Assembly (NCBI RefSeq): GCF_000350225.1
Contig: NW_005179027.1
Coordinates: forward strand, 92,954-156,953
Source of the DNA: Chondrus crispus
Lineage: Eukaryota; Rhodophyta; Florideophyceae; Gigartinales; Gigartinaceae
Reading direction: 5' to 3'
Length of the DNA stretch: 64,000 nucleotides
The notes beneath the pieces were generated by a model. It saw only the letters and a program-made list of their open reading frames with translations. It made no database searches and was not told the origin of the DNA. The position numbers and the translations under genes were made by a program. Shown here one piece after another: positions 26,930 through 39,451 of this stretch (positions within the stretch are counted from its first letter, which is position 1; every line of letters begins with the position of its first letter).

Positions 26930-29900
26930 CGATGTTGGAAGAAGGCATCACCGGGACACCCGACGTCCCAGTGAAGCGCAACGAGCGAGACGCGGTTAAC
27001 GTCGACCGACACGAGTCGGTCGACCTTCTGACCCCCGTGAGCACAAGGTCACCGACGAAATGTCCGCCTCGTACGCACTCCAGCACCTGGACGGGCGTCA
27101 CTGGGACGCGAACGTCCCCCGGCTCGAGCCGAAGGAAACGCAAGAGGGGCCAACGCCGAAGCCGAAGGCCCCGGCGGAACGACCTCACCGATACGGTCGC
27201 GCCCAAGGTGGTCGATGGCCTCATATGCCTCATGACGTCGAAAATATATAACGTCTTGGGCTCCGTGGCCACGGAAGGCAACGCTTTTAAGCCTCACACG
27301 ATCTCTGTCGACACGTGCTCGGGCTACAAGTTGGTGAGGAAGGCCGACCTCCCTCCCGACTGGGCCCGCTACGTAATACGGGACGCGCCATTACCACGCC
27401 TGGCTGGCGCGAACAGTAACCCGCTTCGACTTACGGCGGTCCTCAGCCTCGCGATCCGGCTGCGGAACACGACGTTCCGCATACCTTTCGTAGTGGCCGA
27501 ACAACTCGCTGTTCCCGTTCTACTTGGGACCGCGTTCATTGATGCTCACGTACGCAGCATCGACATCGACGGACAGAAGCTCGAACTTCGTCACGGTGGC
27601 TCGGTAGCCATCGTCAATGGGAAGGGGGAACCGACTCCCTCTACCAGGCGACACGGTCGCCAAACGAGTCGTCCGGAGGTACGCAAGGAGGCCCCGCAGG
27701 CAATTCGAATCGCCCGCTGGGTTACCATCCCCGCGATGTCGCAAGCCCGTGTGCGTGTGACAACCGCGGGGAGGGGTCTCGTGTTCCTGGAGCCCAAGCC
27801 CTCACTCCAACACCGGCATGGAGTGAGGCTGACGAATGGCGTCGCGGAAGTCCTGCCGAACCAGACATTCGAAGTCATCGTCGCGAACTTCTCGCGACGG
27901 GAGAGGCGGCTTCCGAAGCACACCGTCGTGGGATACGCGAAGCGCAACCCCCTCGCGATCCTCACGCCCGAACGTCGAGTCGCTGAAGCGGTCGCGCACG
28001 CGTTGCACCTGACCGACTTGACTGATCAAGTCGGAGAGACAGGAGCTGGCCGATCCAGCTCCAACGAGAAGGCAACCGCTGGGAGTGAAGGGGTTGACCC
28101 GGGCGAACGGTCACCTATAGCCCCACCGACGGCGGAGGGTACTGTACCCACCCAGCAGAAGGATCCCGAAAATCCACCGATGGATTGGGAATAAGAGATC
28201 GACCTGTCATACATCGACGATGACCAGCTCCGTGTCCACGTGCTCGAGATGCTCCGTAAGCACTCGAGTCTGTGGAGCGGTGCGCTCGGAACGATCCAAG
28301 CCACAGAGCACCGCATTCCCTTCGAACCGGGAACGAAACCGATTCGTTCTATGCCCTATCGGAAGGGCCGGGCTATGCGCGAAATGGTCGCGAAGGAGGT
28401 CAACAAGATGTTGAACGCAGGGGTTATCGAACCCGCGAGCACCGAGTGGGCGTCCCCGGTGGTGCTCATACCGAAGAAAGACGGCTCTCTTCGGTTCTGC
28501 GTGGACTACCGGCGCCTCAACGCGAAGACTGCAGCGGATTCGTATCCGCTGCCGCGAATGGACGACTGCATCGACTCGTTAGGAGATGCAGCCGTCCTTA
28601 CGACGTTGGACTGCAATTCCGGTTATTGGCAGATCCCGGTCGCTCCGGAGGACCGGGATAAGACTACCTTCACGACACATATGGGTACGTACCACCATTT
28701 GCGCATGCCGTTTGGATTAAAAGGGGCACCGGCCACCTTCCAACGTGCCCTCGATATCATACTCTCCGGAGTCTGCTGGCAGATATGCCTCGTCTATCTC
28801 GATGACGTTATCGTGTTCTCGCGTACGGACGCGGAACACGCAAGGCATCTCGATACCGTCTTGAGCTTGTTGCGGAGTGCCGGCATCTCCCTCAAACTCA
28901 AGAAGTGCAGCTTCTTCCGTCTGAAGGTGCGCTACTTGGGGCACGTTAAATCCCCAGGTAAGTTGAGCGTGGCTGATACGGCAATCGACGCCTTCAAGAC
29001 GTTCACGTTCCCGAGGACGCTGACGCAGGTGCGCTCGTTCCTCGGGGCGTGTAACGTGTATCGTCGCTTCGTCAAGGGCTTCTCGAAGATTGCCCGTCCG
29101 TTAACCGATACAACGCGCAAGGACTCGGATCACGATTTCGATAACCCAACGGAGGTTCAGCTTCAGGCTTTCGAAAGCCTGAAGGCGGCGATGATCTCCC
29201 CGCCGATCCTCGCGCTACCACAGTACGGCCGACCGTACCTGTTGGACACTGACGCCAGTGCATATCAACTCGGGTGCACCCTCCTACAGGAGCACGACGA
29301 GCCAAACGATTGGCGCCCCGTTGGGTACTGGTCGTACTCGCTAAGCGATAGCGAACGGAACTACAGCGCTACGGAGCGTGAGTGCTTCGCCGTGGTGTGG
29401 GCCGTCCGCACAATACGGCCGTACGTAGAAGGCACGAAGTTCACCGTACGGACGGACCATGACGCCCTCCGATGGCTCATGTACCTCACCGAGAGTTCCG
29501 GAAGACTCACCCGGTGGCAGCTACGTCTGGCTGAATACGATTTCACCATTCAGTACCGCCCCGGACGCGTGCATCAGGTGCCCGATGCCCTGTCACGACT
29601 TGTGTCGCCGAAGGTCGCCGATGACCCTCGCCCCACCGTCGAGGTGGATGACGACATCTCCACTTTCGACGGGGGCACGACAGTTCGAGACGTATCGAAC
29701 GAGCTCGCGGACCACGCTTGTACCGCGAGCTGCGATCATCAGGCCGTCCATGTCTTCGTAACGACACGGAATCAAGCCGAAGCCCGAACAAGGTCGCGCG
29801 TACGGACGTGCGACGAACCGAGAGGCGACGACGAAGCCCCCGCTCTCCAAGAACCCAATTAGTTTTGGGAGGAGAACGCCGAGTTCGACGCCGCCGACAT

Positions 29901-31470
29901 CCAGCGCGCCGAGGACCCCGAGGCTGGCGCGCTCGACTCCCCGGTCGCCCCACCGCAGGGCAACCTTCCGGCCCCTCTTACGATACAGGAGATAGCCGAG
30001 GAGCAACGCATGGATGACTTCTGCCAAACCGTTTTGGCACGACAGTCAGAGTCCCGGGACTCCGCGTTCTTCGAGGACCACCAAGGGGTGCTCAAACGGA
30101 GACATCCCTTCGACCCTGATATCGTTCAGGTGGTGGTACCTCGGACGCTTCGCGCCAAGCTCCTTCGCCTGTGCCACAACCCGGCCATCGCGGGGCACCC
30201 GGGCCAGAACCGTATGTACTACGCACTTCGACGCGAGTACTACTGGCCCCACCTGGCTGCAGACGTCGCAGCCACGGTGCGAGGGTGTCGAACCTGCGCG
30301 ATGAACCGGGTCAAGCTGAGGAAACATCTCAACCGATTGAGGGTGTTTCCAGCTACGAGGCCCCTCAAGAGCCACGAAATCGACACCTTGGGGCCGCTCC
30401 CCAATACCAAGACAGGAAAACGATTCCTGCTCGTGATAACGGACCGCTTCTGTAAGCTGACGCAAGTCGTTGCGCTCCGCACGATAACAGCGTACACGGT
30501 TGCAGTTGCGTTCTGCAACTCGTGGGTGTTCAAGTATGGCGTCCCTCGCACGTTGCTTTCGGACGACGGCCCTCAGTTTAATGCCAAGTTCTTCCACAGC
30601 ACGTGCCGCGTTCTGGGGATAACGAATTTGTACACTTCGGCGTACCACCCCCAGACGAACGGGCAAGTCGAGCGATATAACCGAACCATCGCTTCGATGC
30701 TGCGGAACTACGTGGGTGAACACCAGGACGACTAGGATGTGTACGTGGGGCCGCTTACGTATGAGTACAACTCCCACGTACATCGCACCACACGCACCAC
30801 GCCGTTTGAGCTCGTGCTCAGCATGCCACCGTCGTAGTTCTCTCTCCGACAGGCTGACGGCGACGCGCCCCCTTCCGATAGGGGGAACCAACGTGCCGAG
30901 TTCCTCAAGACCTTGGACTCGACTATCCAGAAGGCCTACGCGAGCCTGCGTCGGACGCAGGCTCGCTACAAGCGCGACTTCGATAAGCGCATACGACGCA
31001 TTAATTCCCGGCTCCGTCCCGGAGAATACGTATATCTCAACCGCACCGATGGGGCTAAGACATCGAACAAGCTCGCCTCGCCCGCCGTCGGACCCTACCG
31101 CGTGCTCGCCAATGACCGCCGTACGATCACGATCGATCGTGATGGTGTCACCGAGCGCGTCTCCGCAGATCGCTGCGTGTATGCGCCACCGCCGACGGGT
31201 GCACCGCAGACGAGCACGACAACCCCGGATGACCTTGCCGACAAGGTCACCGAGGGCACGCAGTACGCGGTCGAGCGTCTGCTCAAGCATCGCGTGGTAG
31301 AGGACGGAACTACGGAGTTCCTCATCAAGTGGGCTGACTACGATCAACCCACTTGGACTGCACGAACACATGTTCCCGAGGAACTAGTGTCGCGATACGC
31401 GAAACGACTGAGAACGCGTACAGGCAGGGGACTCACCTCCGAAGTGAACGCGGTCGTTCACTCTTGAGGA
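26930..31470 (+). mobile_element. E1 pol region with chromodomain integrase
   Basis: Protease, reverse transcriptase, RNase H and integrase in Ty3/gypsy order. Recognisable motifs are DTCSGY (protease), PVVLIPKKDGSLRFCVDYR and YLDDVIVFS (RT), TDHDALRWL (RNase H), HNPAIAGHPGQNRM with CRTCAMN (integrase zinc finger) and LLSDDGPQFNAKFF (catalytic core). A chromodomain with FLIKWADYDQPTW closes it, which places it among chromoviruses. Broken. Confidence 0.85.
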
Positions 31471-32900
31471 GGGGGCCCCCAACCGCTTCGTCTCCGCGTA
31501 ATTAACACGCCGCGGTTAGGAACAGATGACTCGTACGAACGGACAAATGTATCCCACCGGGGTGGCAAACGAAGGCGCGTGACGCCAAAACGTATTGGTC
31601 GTCAAGCTCATCGGATACGACAGACGTCGTCGAGAAAGCGCGAAAAGCGAAGACCGTACGGACGGTACAACGAAAATGGCGCGCCCTGGAACATCGCGTA
31701 CAGGAGGGGAGGACACGAGCTCCCAAGAAACACGAACGCGTCACGATAACACCCGCCGATAGGGTGCTCGAATCGGAAAGCAAGAACGACGCCAAGACGT
31801 ATGGACAGTCCAAGCTCACCACGCGACACACCAATACCAAGCGACACGAACCGCGGGCAACGAAATATGTCGCGTGGTCACCAACGGGAGGCAGGTGGGA
31901 GACGCCACCCTCCAAGCCAGGAACTGACGCGAGCGGTCGCGACGAGCTCCACGCGTAGGGAGACTCATGATCCCGCGACCACGCACGACCGAAGAGGTAC
32001 CAATGGGAAAAGGGCGGGCCTACAAGAACTAAATAGCCGCGCGGGCCGCCCTACCGCTCCAGTCAATCCGTTACCACGTACCCAAAATAATTTGGGGGAA
32101 CGTACCAAAAAAATGGGGAAAATATAGTCCGAATGACACTGTATGCCGAACCGCCACCGCCTCCGGAAATAATCAAAAAAAGAGAGGTGACGTACAGTGG
32201 GGCAAGACGCACGTGCGCACGTGCGCATACGACCGACAGGACAAGTGTCGATAGGAACGACACGCAATCGGACAGCGAAGGTCAGCGCGCGGAGCAAGCG
32301 GCCCTTCGCTAGGGTAAAAGCCATCCCGCACTGAGAGGGCACCGGGGCGGAGTCTCCGACCTCTCTCCCAGGCCCACACGCCGGCGAGGGCGCGGTCGGA
32401 CCAGACACCCGAGGCGACCTACGGCAAATGGTCCACGACTCGCAGCACACCCCTTGTACACACCAAGGAGGTGCCAACGTCACGACTCTAAACCCCACGC
32501 CGCGTCGCCCGGCTGTCCGTAAGCGGGCAACGCTCTCCATGCACCCCGACTGTCGGGGTAGACGATAAGGACCCAACGCGAACGCGGAAACAATCCTGAC
32601 ACCGACGAATTCCGGGACGCGATCCCTCACGACGCGCGCACATCCTCCCTATGCTACTCTGACGTTTTTTCCGAGTGTGCGTACACAGGGACTAAGACAG
32701 AAGCGCTCCGCGCCCGGGCGCCGCGCTGGCCAAGGCACATGAGTAGGGCGTCGCACGCTGCCTGAGCAGCACCGGCCGTGACGCGGACGCGGCCCTGCTG
32801 CTCACGCCTCCCAGATGGGACCCGGCCGACGGCAGGGAAGAGACGAAGTTCCGAACGACTTATAATCCCACCCCTCGACTATCGAGAGCGGCGTGCACGG

Positions 32901-33477
32901 TGTGGTATAACTACCTTCGTCCCGACCACTCGGAACGAGGGGGGTTAGAGGTAAAGGAGCGCGCGACGCTGGGTAACCCACGCGAGCGCGAACCGTACGG
33001 AAGGACTCGAAAAGAGGGAAGGCTCACGTGGCCGGTGACGCGCAGCCGGTCGGTGGTGTCAGATCCGGACGGCCGGTCACGGGTTAGAAGCCTGAGACTT
33101 AGAGGTAAAACCGGACGGAGTTAGCAAAAAGCCGTAAAGGGAAGGGAGGCGAGTCTGCCCCCGTTTACTGGAACGGGGCAGGTGCCCCCGGTCTTAACCC
33201 CTAAGTGGGACGCCAGGACACCTGTCCCGCTACAGTAGCTGTTACTTACTGTATACCAGCTACTGTGCTAAATTGGCTAATTTGTGCCATTAACTACTAA
33301 TTACTAATTACTTACCGTTCGGATCCTACACGTGTAACCAGCGAGGTGCTACTGTACTCCGCACCGGCCGTGTGCTGTAAATATAACTCCTTACAGTTCT
33401 TCTCGCGCTTACAGCCCATCGTACTGTATCCCGGGGCGGCAGCGGTGGTGCAATTGCCTTCGCGCCGTTGTACTACA
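32901..33477 (-). repeat. E2 LTR, left copy (3' LTR in element sense)
   Basis: 577 bp, TGTGGTATAA to TGTACTACA on the plus strand. Adjacent inner bases read as a purine tract (GGAAGGGGGTC) on the element strand, as expected next to a 3' LTR. Confidence 0.88.
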
Positions 33478-33699
33478 GACCCCCTTCCTTACTTCGCGAC
33501 ACGTCCCCGTCGCGGCGGGTTAAAATCCCTGCCAGCTGTGACGGTTCCCTATCCCGAACGGAGACCATGCGTCGGCCGCGGAGACGCGGCCGTACAGTAG
33601 GTACCTTCCTCGGGTCCTCACCCGCATGCACACCCGCAGCGGCGGTCATTTCCCGACCCGCGCGGAGGAGTTCAGCACTCCAGCGGTTCGCGGTACCAT

Positions 33700-34700
33700 C
33701 CGCGGTACGCCACCGTTCGGATTGGGCGCCTTCAGCCTGCGCCGGGTCATCGAACAACCGGCGCAAAGAAGCGTTTTTCCAGGACCCCCCGGAGGGCTGG
33801 CCATTTTTCCAAGAATTCACCTTCAATTTCCTCCAAAACCCCACGGGTAGGCCCCCGCCAGCCCCGCAGCGGTACGTCCCAGACCTTTCCGCGGGCGTGC
33901 GGTACCTCTGTCGTCCAAAACACGAGCAAAAACCGCACGGTAGTCCCTCTCCCGAACGGTTCCTATTTGGAAACTAATAGAAACTGTAAAAAACAGTCAG
34001 AAACGGCATAAACACGTTTCTGTTTCCAAATACTTCCAGGTCGGCGACGACCTCAGGAGTCTGGAACCGTTCTCGGATATGGGCTACGATTTTTATTCGC
34101 CCTTCTAGAGGGGAAATCGTAGCCCTTCTTCCCGTACAGTGTTCCCTTGAAGAACCGATCGGGAACTCGGGTTTACAGGTACAGCGGACGGACCCGCTGT
34201 ACCTTCAACCGTCCGGATAGGCTCGCCGTTGCGGTGGGGCGTCTTCCCCCGGCGCCGGGCATCATCAAACCGGCGCCAAAGAAGCGATTTTCCCCCACCC
34301 CCCGGAGGGCTGGCCGTTTTTCCAAAAACGGCGCCCTTTCACCCGCGAGACAGCGGGGTGTGTGACCGCCAGCCTGTCCGTGTGGTCAGTGGGGAGCTCC
34401 CAGCGGCGGTACGCTCTGCCGTTCGTCCAAAACCGGTCGGTAAGTCCTGCCATTGTCACTTTCCGCGGAGGCCCCGATTTGGAAACGAAAGAAAACTGTA
34501 AAAAACAAGCAGAAACAGCGGTTTACAGTTCCAGTTTCCAAATCCGCTTGGGCCTTCCCAAAGTCGGATTTTCCGTCTTGGGACCTCCGGACGCGGGCGA
34601 ACCCGGGGAATGCAATGCCGTTAACGGGAGGGGGCTACGATTTTTTCCCACCCTTTGAGAGGGGAAAACGTAGCCCATCCGAGGGCTTAATTAAAAACCG
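33700..34700 (-). repeat. Duplicated ~0.5-kb hairpin module in E2
   Basis: Two diverged direct copies, spaced about 513 bp, occupy about 33.7-34.18 and 34.2-34.7 kb. Each has the CCCCCCGGAGGGCTGGCC block (33784 and 34297), a hairpin with TTTGGAAAC/GTTTCCAAA arms (33964-34032 and 34476-34544), and a hairpin with GGGCTACG/CGTAGCCC arms (34081-34125 and 34632-34676). Confidence 0.75.
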
Positions 34701-35529
34701 GTGAACCGGTTCATTCCAACGGTGCAGCGAGTCCATCCGCACCGGGTCTATCCGGTCGGGTTCGCCGGTGGCGCACAGTAGTATGTGCGCGCCATGAGCG
34801 GTAGATTACCGTTTACGGGAGGCCTTCGGTCGGTTCCCATATGTAGTCCGCTGGGTTGTAGCCTACCAGCGGACATCGTAGAAGGGGTCGGTACCGGCCT
34901 CCTCGAATTTTCCTGTCGGTGTCGGCGGCCGGACCGCCCGGCGGCCCGCGATGGGTGACCTCGCGGTTGGTGCGGCGTAGTGCTGCGGAGGTGGTTTCCC
35001 GTCCCTACGCAGCACGAGGAGCTCATCCCCACCAGCGACTTGCGAGGAAATCGGCCTTTTCCTTAGTAATTTCTGCCTGCATTTTCCTTGCGGCGGGTGA
35101 CTTCTCGGCGGTTTGACGAGCTCCGATTGGGCGGTCCCCAAAATCGGTCGTATTTGGAACCGCCGCCAGTGGTCCAGCGGCCACACGTGCCGGGCGGTGT
35201 ATGCCGCTCGCGCAACTCGTGGTCCACAGTGCCCTGGAGCCCCGGCGAGGTCGTGCTAATACAGTATTTACGCGGCTGGGTTCCGTCTCTCGGCGGCGGG
35301 TATGCACCGGGGCGCCAAGCCGTTTGACCACCGCCGCGTCAGGTCGTCTTGCCGGCGGGTCAGCTCCCCCCCCCGGCGCCGGTCCATCCGGTACGGCTCG
35401 GGCGGTGGCACGCGGGGGATCCGCGTGCGCCGTAAACGGGTGGTGGCCGCCTGGAGGAGACCCTCGGCGGAGTGGCCCCCCATCCGCGCCGGGTATTCCC
35501 GTGCGGGGTTTGGGGTGGCGCACGCTGGG

Positions 35530-36080
35530 TTCCGCGTGCGTCCGTGGCGAATGGCCGCCTCCTGCGCCGGGTCTTCCGGCGCGGGGTTTACGGTGACGCA
35601 CGCGGGGTTCCGCGTGTGTTTGTGGCGACCTCGCCCCCTCCTGCGCCGCGTCTTCCGGCGCGGGGTTTGCGGTGACGCGCGCGGGGTTCCGCGTGCGGTT
35701 GTGGCGATTGGCCGCCTCCCGGGCCGGGTCTTCCGGCGCGGGGGTTGCGGTGACGCGCGCTGGGTTCCGCGTGCGTCTGTGGCGATCTTGCCCCCTCCTG
35801 CGCCGGGTCTTCCGGCGCGGGGTTTACGGTGACGCACACGGGGTTCCGCGTGCGTCTGTGGCGATCTTGCTCCCCCCTGCGCCGGGTCTTCCGGCGCGGG
35901 GTTCACGGTGACGCACACGGGGTTCCGCGTGCGTCTGTGGCGACCTCGCCCCATCCTGCGCCGGGTCTTCCGGCGCGGGGTTTGCGGTGACGCGCGCTGG
36001 GTTCCGCGTGCGTCTGTGGCGACCTTGCTCCCTCCTGCGCCGGGTCTTCCGGCGCAGGGTTTGCGGTGACGCGCGCGGGG
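35530..36080 (-). repeat. 78-79 bp minisatellite inside E2
   Basis: Seven well-kept units (35530-35607, 35608-35686, 35687-35764, 35765-35843, 35844-35922, 35923-36001, 36002-36080), each starting TTCCGCGTGCG and containing GGGTCTTCCGGCGCGGGGTT or close variants. Decayed units continue on both sides (to about 35370 and 36180). The array lies between the two chromodomain-like segments. Confidence 0.9.
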
Positions 36081-36399
36081 TTCCGCGTGCGTCTGTGGCG
36101 ATTGGCCGCCGCGCGGGCGAGATCCTCCGCGGGATCGTCCCGCCCCGCGCTGGGTTGCCCAGTGCGGTGTTAGCGGTGGCGTACTGCTGCCCGCGTGCGC
36201 CAGAAGCGGTCTATGAAGGCCTGGGGAAGTCCCTCCGCGGGTTCCTAGGTATCGTCCGCTGGGGTGTAGCCATACCAGCGGACCTTGTACTGGGTTCCTG
36301 TGCGGTTCTCCCGGTGACTGACCAGATGGTCGATCACATACTCCGCGGCGGGTTCGGGTTCTCCGCCCGCCGCGGGCCGGGTCGGGGTGCGGTTCCTCG

Positions 36400-38747
36400 A
36401 CCACGTTGACGCCCGCGGGGGCCGTTTGGCGCTGGTTTCGCCAAGCGGACGGCCCCTGGCGGTTGAACGGGGATCCCGGGCGGAGGCCTTGCCGGATGCA
36501 TAGCTTCTGGTAGTTGGCCTCTCGTACCTCCAGAAGCTTGGCCCGCAGGCTCGCATCGGCAACCACAGGGCACCCCTCTTGTCGGTGCGTGGTGTCCAGG
36601 CAGAACCGGCACGGTGGCGGTCCGGGAAATCTCCCGCCGGAGAACCGGACGCGTGGATCCTGCCCTTGCCTCCGGTACGGTCGTGTGCGCACGTCGCCAG
36701 GGTTGCCGGGTGGAACTGGGGCGCTCGCCGTCGACGATGCCGGCGACGGATAATAACTCGTCGGTGGCGAGCTCATCGAGGTCGGCGTGGCGGTTTGGTC
36801 CGTCACGGCCAGGATTGCTTCTTCAGCAAATCCCCCGGCCGTCGGGATGTCGGATGCCGACTCAACCGACAGCACGGGCCTCGTCCTTGCGGTGCGGTCG
36901 AATCTTCTAGCCACTCCGGACGGCTCTCGGTGAGCCATGGCTGACATCCCTTGTCGACGGGAAGCCCGATTGGTTTCCCCGATCGCTTGCGCGTATCGAG
37001 CCACGGATTGGTAATCCACATCCCGGTGCGTGGCGAGGTAATTACGGACCTGCGCGCACGTGGCGGGAAGTAACCCCTCGACGAATAGGGACTTCAACCG
37101 CCGGTCGGAGAACACCGTACCGCATCGGAGGGCCTTGTCCCAGAGGTGGTTACTGTAGACCTCCTCCGTCATGTTTGAACTCTGACGGAAGGAGGTCACG
37201 TCCCCAACCGCTTCGGAAATTACCTCGTCGGTAGCATAGGTGCGCAACAGAAAGTTGACCACCTGGGGGTATGTCCGGAGCAGCTCGCGCCGCTCCACGT
37301 CAACCGCCATGGTATTTCCATTGAGACGGGACTGGAGTAGGGCGTGAGCCTGACCGGTGAGGTAGAATTGGAAGCACCACACGGCGGCTCCTTCGGTAAT
37401 CCCGTTGTGGTCGCACGCCATCTTGAGGCGTGCGAGGAATCCCAATACCGCAATCGGATCTTGACCGCTGAACGTGTGGGACCTCATCTGCACGTCCAGT
37501 TTTTTCCGGTAACGGTTAATGTGCCGCGCTACTGTAGAGTCGTAGCGCGAGCTACGCCGTTCCAGGCGGTAGGTCTTGTAGTTGACGGCCTTGGTAAACA
37601 GGTCATTGAGGGGCCTGATTACCGTGGGCCGTCGCTCGTCGCTCGTCGGGGCAGCCCGGCGGCGTCTGCTCGAGCGACGAAGCCCCTCATCCGACTCGGT
37701 GTGGTAGTCTTCCGAGTCGGACGGGTCGTGCCGGTGCCGGTCTCGGCTTCTATCGCGGCGTGCCCTGTGGCTCCGCCTGCGAGAGTCTTCCGAACCGGAT
37801 GGGTCATCATCGGAGGGGTATCCTCCCCCTCCGGCATCGCGGTATCGCCCGTGGCGTGCCTCGCGGTTATCGCGGTATCGCCAGCGGCGTTCCTCGCGGT
37901 CTTCATCCGTCCTGTGACGGGGGTCTTCTGCGTCGGAATACCGGGTGTATTCCGCTTCGGTCCTGTGCGTGCCGGGTGCACGTCTTCTGCTCAACCAGTA
38001 CGGGTCCCGATTCTCTGTCTCGGGGAGCCCCAGGCGGTTGTCTGTCCCGCGGGGGCCGCCCGTACCGGCGAGTATGGGGAGGACATTTTCTGTGGTCCTC
38101 CCTGTAGCACCGTGAACGGTTGGGAGATAGATGGCTCTGCCCTCCGGGTGAGGGTCCATCCTATCAATCCCGGGTACGGCGCCGATCGGATCAGCGATAT
38201 TAAAGCTTGAGCCCGGAACGGTTTCACGGCGCGGCGCCGGCGGCGGTACCGCGCCTCCCGTTTCGGTAAATGTCGTGGCCAGACGGATGGCCACGGCGGA
38301 GCTAATAGCTCCCTTTAGAGCCAATGCGGTCGGAGATTCGTCCTCCTCCGCGGCGAGCGCTGCCACCACCTCGTCGCGTACGAGGGGGGCGATCTTCTCG
38401 TCCAGCAGGGCGCGGAGCGCGGTGTCCGCATGCTCCGCCACCAGTCTTGGTGCCGTTCGGTCGAGGCAAACCTGGACGACCTGAGGTAGTTCCTCAGCGA
38501 GGAAATCCTCCATCCAGGTTTGTAGTCGCGGGAGTAACGCGTCGTACAGTATTTGTACGCGGTTCCCCCCACCAGCCGGTAGCCCGGCGGTGGTGTCCGA
38601 AACGGAAGGGGTCTTCTGGCCCCTGGTAGACGGCGGGCGTAGCAGGGCTTCCGGATTGTCGATCCGGGGGCGCTGTGCGCCTCTGCCACTGCGGGTACTT
38701 GCTCGCCCGGAGGCGGTATCTTCTCCGGCGGAATCCGCACGGTTCAT
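36400..38747 (-). mobile_element. E2 gag region
   Basis: A gag capsid-like domain related to that of E1 and E3 (QDPIAVLGFLARLKMAC, then SDRRLKSLFVEGLLPATC) is followed by one CCHC knuckle, CRFCLDTTHRQEGC. The N-terminal half is rich in Arg, Asp and Ser with DRSRDRHRHDP-type stretches. Boundaries are approximate on the C-terminal side. Confidence 0.78.
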
Positions 38748-38874
38748 CGTCGATGATCACTGGCGATCGACGCGGTGATTTTCGACCTCTTTCAATCCGA
38801 TCGGTAGTTGCTCGCGCTGGCGATCCAGTGCGGGCTCAACCTCTGTAGTTATACCCTCCACAAGAGTACCAAAA

Positions 38875-39451
38875 TGTGGTGTAACTACCTTCGTCCCGAC
38901 CACTCGGAACGAGGGGGGTTAGAGGTAAGGGAGCGCGCGCCGCTGGGTAACCCACGCGAGCGCAAACCGTACGGAAGGACTCGAAAAGAGGGAAGGCTCA
39001 CGTGGCCGGTGACGCGCAGCCGGTCGGTGGTGTCAGATCCGGACGGCCGGTCACGGGTTAGAAGCCTGAGACTTAGAGGTAAAACCGGACGGAGTTAGCA
39101 AAAAGCCGTAAAGGGAAGGGAGGCGAGTCTGCCCCCGTTTACTGGAACGGGGCAGGTGCCCCCGGTCTTAACCCCTAAGTGGGACGCCAGGACACCTGTC
39201 CCGCTACAGTAGCTGTTACTTACTGTATACCAGCTACTGTGCTAAATTGGCTAATTTGTGCCATTAACTACTAATTACTAATTACTTACCGTTCGGATCC
39301 TACACGTGTAACCAGCGAGGTACTACTGTACTCCGCACCGGCCGTGTGCTGTAAATATAACTCCTTACAGTTCTTCTCGCGCTTACAGCCCATCGTACTG
39401 TATCCCGGGGCGGCAGCGGTGGCGCCGTTGCCTTCGCGCCGTTGTACTACA
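38875..39451 (-). repeat. E2 LTR, right copy (5' LTR in element sense)
   Basis: 577 bp, same length as the left copy and almost identical. It ends TTGTACTACA, directly joined to piggyBac-like coding sequence at 39452. Confidence 0.88.

Larger units (their letters stand above)
23397..32900 (+). mobile_element. Element E1: Ty3/gypsy chromovirus, broken, 3' LTR not present
   Basis: The 5' LTR (23397-24096, TGTAGTATAA to TTATGCTACA) is followed by a primer-binding-like site (TGGTCTCCCGACC from 24098). Parts in order: gag with a CCHC knuckle (about 24.2-26.4 kb), protease with DTCSG (about 27.3 kb), reverse transcriptase with YLDD and RNase H (28.2-29.9 kb), integrase with an HHCC finger and DDE core (30.0-30.9 kb), and a C-terminal chromodomain (about 31.25-31.4 kb). 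About 1.4 kb of non-coding 3' sequence follows, to the edge of E2. It is broken, with a few interruptions in pol. Codon and GC use differ from the flanking AT-rich transposon DNA. Confidence 0.88.
32901..39451 (-). mobile_element. Element E2: LTR retrotransposon with gag and chromodomain-like segments, no visible pol
   Basis: 6.55 kb bounded by 577-bp direct LTRs (32901-33477 and 38875-39451) that differ at about eight positions by eye, so insertion is fairly recent. In element sense (minus): a primer-binding-like site TGGTACTCTTGTGGAGG next to the upstream LTR, a gag region (about 36.4-38.75 kb), a chromodomain-like segment (about 36.25-36.35 kb), a 78-79 bp tandem array (about 35.4-36.1 kb), a second chromodomain-like segment (about 34.8-34.95 kb), a duplicated hairpin module (33.7-34.7 kb) and a purine tract before the other LTR. 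I find no protease, RT or integrase, so it would depend on a relative such as E1. The five bases outside each end (CACGG and CTTCT) do not match. Confidence 0.82.

Noticed and set aside
31468-32900. A degraded 3' LTR of E1
   Set aside because: No TGTAGTATAA start, stem-loop block or TATATTAAATA match to the 5' LTR is present before E2 begins.
35370-36180. CRISPR-like array
   Set aside because: Units are contiguous 78-79 bp repeats without spacers, inside an LTR element of a eukaryote.
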